Positions 51,942 through 58,586 of a stretch of 58,586 bases of DNA are shown one piece after another. How positions within the stretch are numbered: the first letter of the stretch is position 1; each line of letters opens with the position of its first letter. The DNA lies in NCBI RefSeq assembly GCF_022538115.1, contig NZ_JAKZAL010000027.1, forward strand, positions 1-58,586. Reading direction: 5' to 3'. This stretch comes from Cognataquiflexum rubidum. Its GTDB lineage: Bacteria > Bacteroidota > Bacteroidia > Cytophagales > Cyclobacteriaceae. The position numbers and the translations under genes were made by a program. The notes under the pieces are model-generated. The model made no database searches and had not been told where the DNA came from. It saw only the letters and a list, made by a program, of their open reading frames with translations.

Positions 51942-52151
51942 GGGATGATGATTAGCAAAGGGGACTGAATATCGACAATTTTTTGGAAATGGGTTTGGGA
52001 AATTATATGAACAACCTCATTTATGAAATCAAAAGACTTCCTTAAAACCACCGCAAAATGATTTAAATCCGAAGTAAGTTAGCTCCTGAGCCAATATCTA
52101 TCAATATCCAATTTCCATAAATATCAACTTGGATGGAAAATGATTGGATGT

Positions 52152-52628
52152 TTAGAATTCCTTCCAAATCAACCTTCTCCCAATCTCCTCTCCGATTTGC
52201 ATCAATGCATCACTCTCTTCTTTGGTAAAATCATAAGGCACAGGCTTGGCGATGCCCAAGGTTCCATACAATTCCCCATCAAGTAACATCGGTACTGCAA
52301 TGGAACCTTCGACTTTGGTTTCCTTTGCGGCAGGCCTTGCCACCCCGGATGAATCTGTCTGCAGGTTACACATCTCAACAGGCTGTTTTCTTTCTGCAGC
52401 GATTCCTGCCATTCCTTTACCGATAGGAATCATTGACATCTTAGGCAACAAAAAATCAGGAATGCCTTTCTGCGATTTAAGCATCAGCAAATTGGTCGAT
52501 TTGTTAAGGATGTGGATAGTTCCTGTAGTACAATCAAAAGCTGCGATGATGGTTTCCAACAATTCCTGCCAATTGATTTCGCCTTTTGTTTCTTTTATGG
52601 ATTCGATGATTGATTCTGTCTTGTTCAT
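52152..52628 (-). CDS. GAF-domain protein
   Basis: 158 residues holding one GAF domain (about 18-155): AAFDCTTGTIHILNKSTNLL, GKGMAGIAAERKQPVEMCNL, GSIAVPMLLDGELYGTLGIA and ALMQIGEEIGRRLI. Such small cytosolic proteins bind ligands or oxidised residues; the ligand is unknown. No output domain is attached. Next to the M1 peptidase and the serine hydrolase on the same strand. Confidence 0.88.
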   Translation of the reverse strand: MNKTESIIESIKETKGEINWQELLETIIAAFDCTTGTIHILNKSTNLLMLKSQKGIPDFLLPKMSMIPIGKGMAGIAAERKQPVEMCNLQTDSSGVARPAAKETKVEGSIAVPMLLDGELYGTLGIAKPVPYDFTKEESDALMQIGEEIGRRLIWKEF

Positions 52629-52713
52629 AATATTTTTTTTCTAATTATATCCTTAAATTCCTTCTACCTCTCACTTTTCACCTTTTACTTCCGTCTTCTG
52701 TCTTCCGTCTTTT

Positions 52714-54231
52714 TCATTCAATCTCAGCCTCAAAACCCAACTTCTTCTCTTCCCCTTCAAAGCTGTTCACAAATGTGATGATAGCCCTTTCCCCTTCAAA
52801 CCTGATTCGGATGATTTCTGTATGCGGGCTTTCGATATACCTGAGCTGAAGTTCGATGGTATTCACATCTATCCAAGCATAACTTCCGGCGATTTTGAAT
52901 GGAGCCAAGCCTACCTGTTGGTTTTGGGCAAAAGTGAATAGATTGGGCCCCATCCTAACGGTTTCATCCTTGATCCATCTTCCCGATCCAAAAATCAACC
53001 GGTAAGTATTAGGGCCTTGACCATAATTCAAAAGACAGACTCCTTCTTGAAAATTCAGGGAAAAAGCATTGATTTTTTCATTATTGGACGTGATTCTGTA
53101 ATTTTTCCCATTCAATCTTTTTTCTAATTCAGGATTGCTTTCGCTTTGCAAAGGAGCCAAAGAAAGCTTCTCCAATCTATCTGTTAAAGCTGAATCCTGA
53201 TCGGAAGAAGCATCAAAAGCAGGCAAAAGATTTTTCCAAACCAAATCAAGTAAACCTTGCATGTCGTTTGTCTCAGAAGTAAGAATAATGACTGCATCCT
53301 TTTCCGGAAGAATGAGAATATATTGCCCGAAGGCCCCATCAGCCCGATAAGAATTGTGCCGGCTTCTCCACATTTGATAGGCATATCCTTGAATCCAATC
53401 ATTAGAACCCATTTTCTCAGGAGAAGCATCCGGTTCCTGAAGTATTTTCAAAGTAGTGGCTTCTTCTATCCATGACTCCGGCAGTATTTGTTTTCCCTCC
53501 CAATTCCCTTTTTGCAGGAACAATTGACCGAATTTGGCCATGTCTTCGGTTTTGACACGGATACCCCAACCACCGGTTTGGATTCCTTGTAAATCTGACT
53601 CCCAGTCCAAGCCTGAAATTCCCAATGGTTTCAATAATCTTGGCTCCAGATAGTCCAAGAGCGTTTGACCTGTAACTTTTTGGATGATGGCAGACATCAT
53701 GTAGCTTGCCGAGGTATTGTACAGGAATTTTGTGCCCGGTTCATTTGCAATCGGCATATTCAGAAAGGCTTCCACCCAATTTTCTGTAGTAAAAACCTCA
53801 TGGTTAAAGCTTTTGTCATGCCCCACGCTCATCGTAAGCAAATCCTTGATTTCTAATTTGGCAAGGTTTGGACTGATTGTTTTGGGCAAGGATTCAGGAA
53901 AAAACGAAATGACTTTATCAGTTACTTTGAGTTTTTTCTCGGTGACAGCAAAGCCAATGGCCGTGGAAGTAAAACTCTTGCTGACCGAATACATAGTATG
54001 TTTCAGTTCCGGTTTGTAAGGATCCCACCATCCCTCAGCGATTACCTTACCATGTCTCAGCACCATCATGCTGTGAACTTCGTGGTTACTCGATTCCACT
54101 GCATATACAAAATCAAGAATGCCTCGAGAGGAAACTTGTTGGGCCTTTGGTGTACTTCTGGGAAGGGAACTTTGCGCAATTGCTGGTAGGTAAACCAGAA
54201 AAAGTGTAAAGAAGATAGTGGTTATTTTCAT
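52714..54231 (-). CDS. Exported serine hydrolase, class C beta-lactamase fold
   Basis: 505 residues; signal peptide with FFTLFLVYLPAIAQ. The catalytic Ser-x-x-Lys is SVSKSFTSTAIGFA and the Tyr-x-Asn motif is LYNTSASYM; the third motif is near YRADGAFGQYI. About 340 residues form the hydrolase, and about 130 more a beta-barrel-type tail as in esterase EstB-like or D-aminopeptidase-like enzymes. More likely an esterase or peptidase than an antibiotic-degrading enzyme. Its start at 54231 is 66 bases from the toxin gene upstream. Confidence 0.9.
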   Translation of the reverse strand: MKITTIFFTLFLVYLPAIAQSSLPRSTPKAQQVSSRGILDFVYAVESSNHEVHSMMVLRHGKVIAEGWWDPYKPELKHTMYSVSKSFTSTAIGFAVTEKKLKVTDKVISFFPESLPKTISPNLAKLEIKDLLTMSVGHDKSFNHEVFTTENWVEAFLNMPIANEPGTKFLYNTSASYMMSAIIQKVTGQTLLDYLEPRLLKPLGISGLDWESDLQGIQTGGWGIRVKTEDMAKFGQLFLQKGNWEGKQILPESWIEEATTLKILQEPDASPEKMGSNDWIQGYAYQMWRSRHNSYRADGAFGQYILILPEKDAVIILTSETNDMQGLLDLVWKNLLPAFDASSDQDSALTDRLEKLSLAPLQSESNPELEKRLNGKNYRITSNNEKINAFSLNFQEGVCLLNYGQGPNTYRLIFGSGRWIKDETVRMGPNLFTFAQNQQVGLAPFKIAGSYAWIDVNTIELQLRYIESPHTEIIRIRFEGERAIITFVNSFEGEEKKLGFEAEIE

Positions 54232-54296
54232 TGTCAGGGTCTATAGGTTTGAAGTTGATTTTGAAGTATTGGAGAAAAAAAATTCTCTTATATTCT

Positions 54297-54764
54297 TCAA
54301 TGGGAATTCATAAGGTAATCAAACCTGACCTCTTCCACAACTTCGATATGATTTTTGAAATCTGGAAATTCGGGATTGATCAAAAGGTTATGTTCCAAAG
54401 GATAAAAAGACAAGTTCAGTCTTGCAGATGGAACTTTCAAAAATGGAAATTCTTTTTCCTGCAACCATGCCCTCCCAAAATCCTGTGTGACCTTAGCATG
54501 AGGCAAGACATTCCAATTTTCAGGTAAACTGTCTTTTTCCAAAGTCCCAATCAAATCCGGATCAACAATCCCAAATTCAATCATATACCACGATTTTCCG
54601 GAAACAGCATTGCCCTTGATGCACAGGTATTCCAATAAAGAAATGGCCGGACCACTTCCGGCATATATCATACCGGTTCCTTTGGGATTCCATCTTCCGG
54701 CATTATATGAACAACTGAAAGGGTTTTTGTAGTACGATTCTGACATGATTCTAAAATAGCGCAT
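54297..54764 (-). CDS. RES-domain toxin (NAD+ phosphorylase)
   Basis: 155 residues, the normal length of RES toxins, which destroy NAD+ with phosphate. The domain's Arg, Tyr/Ser and Glu are visible in SCSYNAGRWNPKGTGMIYAG and SLLEYLCIKG; the C-terminal FDYLMNSH is typical. Lies 5 bases downstream of its Xre partner on the same strand, the standard antitoxin-toxin order of the RES-Xre group. Confidence 0.93.
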   Translation of the reverse strand: MRYFRIMSESYYKNPFSCSYNAGRWNPKGTGMIYAGSGPAISLLEYLCIKGNAVSGKSWYMIEFGIVDPDLIGTLEKDSLPENWNVLPHAKVTQDFGRAWLQEKEFPFLKVPSARLNLSFYPLEHNLLINPEFPDFKNHIEVVEEVRFDYLMNSH

Positions 54765-54769
54765 ACTGA

Positions 54770-55336
54770 CTACATCACATTTCCAAAATGAAGGGCATCA
54801 AGGGCTTCATCTACCAACTCCAGACCTATCATCGAGGTCAGGTTTTTGATAGGAGCTTCATTGCCAAGGGCCATATTTGGACTGTCAAGCCATTGCTTGA
54901 GATAGGTCGTATTGCCAAAAAGGTCCACTCCTTTTTTGATCACCTCATCGATTTTGAAAAACTGATAGGAACCCGGAGTACCTATTGGGCTTTTATTGTC
55001 CCACCGGGAAACCGTGCTTGGCGACACAGACGCTGCCTTGGCAATGTCTTGTATCTTGAAGCCGAGAAAATCAATGATAGGCAAAATATCCTCTGAAAGG
55101 AGGTTTTTGTCTAATAACTCCCCTACCTCATCCATTCCTTTTGCTTTGGTAAATGCCGGAACAAAAAATCCATAACCGCTTGGAACCTCATATGACTTAA
55201 CCTGACCTGATCGGCTTACCTTAAATGTCGGACGATCACCATAAGCTGAATTTTGAAAATCCGACACCAAATTTCCAACCTTGGAATCAGGCTCGGGATA
55301 GATTTTTGGAATTTTTGAGGATTTAATAGTCATCAT
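54770..55336 (-). CDS. Xre/ParS-type antitoxin (DUF2384)
   Basis: 188 residues. The N-terminal half carries a helix-turn-helix (KIQDIAKAASVSPSTVSRWD) that would bind the operon promoter; the C-terminal DUF2384 toxin-binding domain reads GNTTYLKQWLDSPNMALGNE and SMIGLELVDEALDALHFG. ATG at 55336 or 55333. Binds and neutralises the RES toxin encoded just downstream and likely represses the pair through the direct repeats 28 bases upstream. Confidence 0.93.
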   Translation of the reverse strand: MMTIKSSKIPKIYPEPDSKVGNLVSDFQNSAYGDRPTFKVSRSGQVKSYEVPSGYGFFVPAFTKAKGMDEVGELLDKNLLSEDILPIIDFLGFKIQDIAKAASVSPSTVSRWDNKSPIGTPGSYQFFKIDEVIKKGVDLFGNTTYLKQWLDSPNMALGNEAPIKNLTSMIGLELVDEALDALHFGNVM

Positions 55337-55363
55337 TTTTTTATGGGGATAACAACAATTTTT

Positions 55364-55395
55364 TCATTTGACACAATAAAAATAGTCATTTGACA
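55364..55395 (-). promoter_or_regulatory. Direct repeats in the res-xre promoter, candidate Xre operator
   Basis: The ten bases TCATTTGACA occur at 55364-55373 and 55386-55395, their starts 22 bp apart, about two helical turns, so both face one side of the DNA. They lie 28-59 bases before the Xre start codon, where autoregulation by Xre antitoxins usually acts. Confidence 0.55.
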
Positions 55396-55428
55396 TTGGA
55401 ATAAAAAATTTATTTACTTTTTTATGAT

Positions 55429-55457
55429 TATCCGCTATCATACCAGTAGCCAAATAT
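55429..55457 (+). repeat. Degenerate copy of the terminal-repeat core
   Basis: About 25 of 29 bases agree with the inner part of the terminal repeat (58515-58543 orientation), with the core ATACCAGT-GCCAAATA. It directly abuts the nested inverted repeat at 55472-55590. It shows that the contig-end sequence belongs to a dispersed family. Confidence 0.65.
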
Positions 55458-55471
55458 CATTTTTCTCCACC

Positions 55472-55590
55472 TCGGCAAGCTCGGTGAACGGATATCGTGA
55501 GATCAGAGGGGGGTGGTAGAAATGCGGCAAAGCCGCATTTCTACCACCCCCCTTCAATATCAATAAATTCCGGTGGTCGAGCTTGCCGAG
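55472..55590. repeat. Nested inverted repeat with a perfect 22-bp hairpin
   Basis: Outer arms CTCGGCAAGCTCG (55472-55484) and CGAGCTTGCCGAG (55578-55590) are perfect reverse complements. Inside is a perfect 22-bp stem (55507-55528 with 55532-55553) closed by AAA; it holds a G6/C6 tract and GCGGC/GCCGC next to the loop. No transposase is near. The right arm encodes the last codons of the gene ending at 55560. It looks like a small mobile palindromic element. Confidence 0.85.
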
Positions 55591-56747
55591 ACCATTCTGT
55601 AAGTTATCCTATACTGGTAAGAAGGCGGATATACATATACTTTAGAATTCCCTTTCATCAATTCTCTTTCAATTTCATCCATGTTTCCATTTAAAGCTTG
55701 ATCAATGATAGAATTCCACCGGGATTGGGCATCCTTATCCAAGCCGTGTCTTGTCCTGGCATCATAGATTTCCTGAAGCCTGTTCATTTCTCTGTAGGAG
55801 TTAAAATAAGCATCATTGACCATTGCTTCATAGTTTTCCGGTGTTACCTCCAAAGCTTTCAACCTGTTGATAAGCCTGTTGCCTACCACCCTGGTAACAT
55901 CAAAATGCCTCTGTTCATGGTTCAAAGCATAATCAGATTTCCCTTGGGTTTTGGCCCAAGAAGATTCAGGAAGCATATAAACTTTGACTTCTACTGGTAG
56001 CACCAAAACACCTTCTTCCATAAATGGAGAGCCTTCCATGGCCAAACTGGTAAAAATCGTGGCGTTATATCCACTTGTCCTGCTTGGTTTTTCCCGAAAA
56101 TCACTCCAAGAAAGTGGTCGGTTGAAATCATAAAAAACTGTATCCTGATCACTTTTTTTCTTTTTTTCAACAATTTCCAACCTGACAGCTTTTGCTAGCT
56201 TCCTATTGTGAGTGGCATGATCATTTATCCAATCATTAAAAAAGACAATGGAATTTACTAACCCTCTGTTCAAAATCTGATCAATCAAATCAGTACGGTG
56301 GATGGACCTTTGGTAAGTTATCCCTGCTTCATAATCCACCAAATGAATAGGCTCAAATGAGGTTTTAAGGAAATATCCGAATTTGATTTTCAACTCCCCT
56401 GAGGCGACCTTGCTACTTGTTTGTTTCTCTGAAATTTTAAATTCCAAAACTCTCATTTGGATGGACCTTCCGGAATCAGTCTTTTTTATTGAGTTTTTAT
56501 AAAAAGTTCGAATTCCTTCAGCTAATCCATTTTTTATCTTTGCTTTATATATTTGATTATTAGCTATATATACTTTTCCTATTAAAGTCAGATCGTCTTG
56601 AATATTCAAGACCTCAGACAAATCAAAACTGCCTTCATTTAAAACGATTTTTTTTGATGCATTCAAGTCAAATTGTTTTTCTTGTGCACTCACATTCCCA
56701 GATAGGATTAGAATCAAGTAACCTAAGGCCAATAAATTTTCCTGCAT
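55560..56747 (-). CDS. DUF922-like zinc protease, exported, with a repeat-derived C-terminus
   Basis: 395 residues; N-terminal signal-like segment (LLALGYLILILSGNVSAQ). The second half has a DUF922-type domain: FNRPLSWSDFREKP and the zinc motif NHEQRHFDVTRVVGNRL (HExxH), then helices with YDARTRHGLDKDAQSRWNSI. The family is thought to be metal-dependent proteases; substrate unknown. The final residues RMVSASSTTGIY and the stop are encoded inside the inverted repeat at 55472-55590, so the natural C-terminus has been replaced by element insertion. Confidence 0.75.
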   Translation of the reverse strand: MQENLLALGYLILILSGNVSAQEKQFDLNASKKIVLNEGSFDLSEVLNIQDDLTLIGKVYIANNQIYKAKIKNGLAEGIRTFYKNSIKKTDSGRSIQMRVLEFKISEKQTSSKVASGELKIKFGYFLKTSFEPIHLVDYEAGITYQRSIHRTDLIDQILNRGLVNSIVFFNDWINDHATHNRKLAKAVRLEIVEKKKKSDQDTVFYDFNRPLSWSDFREKPSRTSGYNATIFTSLAMEGSPFMEEGVLVLPVEVKVYMLPESSWAKTQGKSDYALNHEQRHFDVTRVVGNRLINRLKALEVTPENYEAMVNDAYFNSYREMNRLQEIYDARTRHGLDKDAQSRWNSIIDQALNGNMDEIERELMKGNSKVYVYPPSYQYRITYRMVSASSTTGIY

Positions 56748-56829
56748 AACAGATTAACGCAAAGCTAAAAACAACAGTTCTGATGATAGTTGGAGATCAT
56801 CTTTTGGGTTTATGGACTCATACCCTAAA

Positions 56830-57672
56830 TTACCCTAGATTGTAAAAATTTGATGCATTCTCACCAAAAAACTTTCCTTGTTCAAATCTAGAAAATCTAG
56901 AATAATAATCTTCTACAATCCAAAAAGCATCAGTATATGGTGCCGCCAAAGTACACACAGGCCAATCAGAACCATACATCAACCTGTCTATTCCAAATGC
57001 CTCCAAAGCAATAGCGATATAAGGTTCCAATTGTTCTTTCTCCCAACTTTTCCAATCCGCCTCAGTCACCATTCCTGAGATTTTACAATGAACATTTTCT
57101 AGGGAAGCGATTTTTTCCAAACCTTTCTTCCAGAGTTCGGTCTCCTGGCTTTTGATATTCGGCTTAGCTAGGTGGTCTATCACAAAAAGTTGGTTTGGGA
57201 ACGATTTGGCCAAAGTAAAGGCATTTGGGAGATGCTTGGGATAAATCAAGATATCGTAGGTAAATCCAAACTCCTGAAGCTTGCTTATTCCATGAAGAAA
57301 TGCTGGACGAAGCATAAAATCTAAGTCAGGTTCATCTTGAATAATATGCCTGAATCCTTTGATTTTTGGATGCATTGAATAATAATGCAAACGATCGGTA
57401 AGATCTTTTGACTGTAAGTCAACCCAACCGACGATTCCTTTGATAAAATCATTTTGCTCTGCAAGGGAAAGTAAAAAGTCATTCTCTGACTCGGATTGGC
57501 TAGCTTGTACTGCAACACAGCCGTGGATTCCTGCTTTATCCAAGAGAGGTTTCAAATCTTGGGGAAGAAAATCCCTTTTGATAATTTTCATATCCACATT
57601 CATCCAAGAATGAACCATTTGATCGTATTTCCAAAAATGTTGGTGGCTATCAATTCTGATCATTCTATTCAT
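56830..57672 (-). CDS. Amidohydrolase-fold lactonase-like protein
   Basis: 280 residues from ATG 57672; an upstream TTG (57696) is in frame but unlikely. TIM-barrel enzyme of the amidohydrolase_2 group close to L-fuconolactonase and related sugar lactonases: RIDSHQHFWKYD at the start, VGWVDLQSKDL, GFRHIIQDEPD, VIDHLAKPNIK and LMYGSDWPVCTLAAPY at the end (metal or catalytic His and Asp). Monocistronic here; a sugar-acid pathway partner was not seen. Confidence 0.87.
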   Translation of the reverse strand: MNRMIRIDSHQHFWKYDQMVHSWMNVDMKIIKRDFLPQDLKPLLDKAGIHGCVAVQASQSESENDFLLSLAEQNDFIKGIVGWVDLQSKDLTDRLHYYSMHPKIKGFRHIIQDEPDLDFMLRPAFLHGISKLQEFGFTYDILIYPKHLPNAFTLAKSFPNQLFVIDHLAKPNIKSQETELWKKGLEKIASLENVHCKISGMVTEADWKSWEKEQLEPYIAIALEAFGIDRLMYGSDWPVCTLAAPYTDAFWIVEDYYSRFSRFEQGKFFGENASNFYNLG

Positions 57673-57737
57673 TTGGATAAAATTTTGGAAAGCCAAGTAG
57701 AGAAAAAATCAGGATAATTAAAAAACATTTGAATATG

Positions 57738-57768
57738 AAAAAAGCCGGAGAAACTTTCCGGCTTTTCA
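57738..57768 (-). terminator. Bidirectional-type terminator behind the last lipoprotein
   Basis: 10-bp stem AAAAGCCGGA (57740-57749) with TCCGGCTTTT (57757-57766), loop of seven. On the minus strand the arm is followed by further T, so it ends the gene at 57780; on the plus strand the T-run is short. Confidence 0.85.
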
Positions 57769-57779
57769 ATTAGGGCTTA

Positions 57780-58385
57780 TTATGGGATTTTTGGTGAATC
57801 TTTATCCGGATCATGGAAAACCCTTGCCATTCCATTGCTCAAAAGCACTCCCCCATTATTGCTGTCATCGATACAAACAATGGATCTTTTGAGGTTTTTA
57901 ATGGAATTACCTTCAACAGTTCCTGAATAGACCACCCCAAGTACTACTGAATTGGCTCCGACCGTAACTGTACTTCTGCCATAAACAGTGAAATTATTAC
58001 CTGACCCGGATATCACCGCTCCATTGCTAGCCTCAGATTCTCCGGATGCAACTGCGTTGAATTTGATGCCATTACTTTCACTCGATTGGTCAAAAAATGT
58101 AATTCTGTAGGCTACAAATCCTGTGTTGACAGGAACATCCCCCGGGATGTTTGTGCTCAAAAGTAGGTTAGGATTCATATTGAAGGTTCCTTCAACAAGA
58201 GGTGGAGTAGTCCCTCTATGGATTTCTATTCCCAAATCCTGAACGATCTTGACAAATTCTTGAGGTATGACACTATTGATTTTGATGTCAAGCTCTTCAC
58301 CTTCACTTGTTTCTTTTTCGCAGCCGGCAAAAATTAGTACCGCTAAGCACAATGCAGTTTTGACAAAATAATTTGATTGTTTCAT
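57780..58385 (-). CDS. Lipoprotein of unknown function
   Basis: 201 residues with a lipoprotein signal (TALCLAVLIFAGCEKE, lipobox FAGC). The mature part is rich in Ser, Asn and Gly and in beta-type stretches (NNFTVYGRSTVTVGANSVVL, YSGTVEGNSIKNLKRSIVCI), suggesting a beta sandwich facing the periplasm or the surface. No enzyme motif. The gene stands alone near the contig end with its own terminator. Confidence 0.75.
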   Translation of the reverse strand: MKQSNYFVKTALCLAVLIFAGCEKETSEGEELDIKINSVIPQEFVKIVQDLGIEIHRGTTPPLVEGTFNMNPNLLLSTNIPGDVPVNTGFVAYRITFFDQSSESNGIKFNAVASGESEASNGAVISGSGNNFTVYGRSTVTVGANSVVLGVVYSGTVEGNSIKNLKRSIVCIDDSNNGGVLLSNGMARVFHDPDKDSPKIP

Positions 58386-58508
58386 GGTCTGTGATTTAAA
58401 ATGGTTTCTTTTAAATCTTCATCGTATCAAGCCCAAAAAGTCATCAACCTATTAGAAGATTATTTTTTATTATGGAAATTTTTCTACTAAGGGTTTTAAA
58501 AAAATAGA

Positions 58509-58586
58509 ATATGTATATCCGCAATGATACCAGTGGCCAAATAAATATAAAGTGACAGCTAGTGACAATCGTTATTTGTTAAAGAT
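58509..58586. repeat. Right copy of the 78-bp terminal inverted repeat
   Basis: Exact reverse complement of bases 1-78. See the left copy for interpretation; a T-rich stretch precedes it and no gene crosses it. Confidence 0.85.

Overview
The window reads as one complete assembly contig from a member of the Bacteroidota, most likely order Cytophagales (Cyclobacteriaceae or close relatives). The reasons are several promoters of the TTTG-N(17-23)-TAnnTTTG type, a short 287-residue primary sigma factor, the bacillithiol deacetylase BshB1, a START-like protein typical of the phylum, a long LptF/G-type permease, and several lipoproteins with Bacteroidota-style signal peptides. No rRNA is present; there are two intact tRNAs (Met and Thr). 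The first 78 bases and the last 78 bases are perfect reverse complements. Since housekeeping genes fill the interior, this is better explained by contig ends collapsing into a dispersed repeat than by a transposon.

Layout. (a) 0.5-3.8 kb: thrS-infC-rpmI-rplT translation operon; the thrS leader carries a hairpin that looks like the tRNA-Thr anticodon arm. (b) 3.9-5.0 kb: a 372-bp tandem array in which two identical GIY-YIG nuclease genes alternate with fragments of tRNA-Met, terminators and perfect palindromes, ending at an intact tRNA-Met. (c) 5.0-17.2 kb: housekeeping genes (START-like protein, LptF/G-like permease, rpsO, pnp, rpoD, trxB, an M23-LysM peptidase, bshB1, pdxH, YqgE, a DUF349 protein). 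(d) 17.25 kb: tRNA-Thr, and directly behind it (17.7-24.3 kb) a decayed extracellular contractile injection system (eCIS): associated protein, sheath, tube, a broken second tube gene, split DUF5908, VgrG spike, PAAR tip, a fused sheath remnant and an unidentified terminal protein. Baseplate, ATPase and terminator genes are missing. (e) 24.4-25.9 kb: SLC13 carboxylate transporter.

(f) 26.2-33.7 kb: a PobR-like AraC regulator divergent from a tightly packed seven-gene operon: secreted esterase, AAHS aromatic-acid transporter, type I (VOC) extradiol dioxygenase, GalB-like hydratase, RraA-type CHA aldolase, a DUF1932 dehydrogenase and a GalD-like tautomerase. Together they read as import, meta-cleavage and conversion of a gallate- or protocatechuate-like aromatic acid to pyruvate plus oxaloacetate. 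(g) 36.0-45.9 kb: a beta-1,3-glucan-oligosaccharide operon without SusC/SusD: large glycoside phosphorylase-like protein, GH3, lipoprotein GH17, a sugar transporter fused to a GH17 domain, and a free GH17 protein. (h) 45.9-47.7 kb: a greB gene between a truncated and a full copy of a TauE/SafE-type permease gene.

(i) 47.9-58.4 kb: mostly minus-strand genes: TPR-adenylate cyclase, M1 peptidase, GAF protein, serine hydrolase, a Res-Xre toxin-antitoxin pair, a DUF922-like protease whose 3' end is supplied by a nested inverted repeat, an amidohydrolase and a lipoprotein. The most unusual items are the tRNA/GIY-YIG array, the transporter-GH17 fusion, the aromatic operon with its non-standard ring-cleavage enzyme, the decayed eCIS and the thrS leader hairpin. 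All family assignments are from reading the translated sequences; no search was run.
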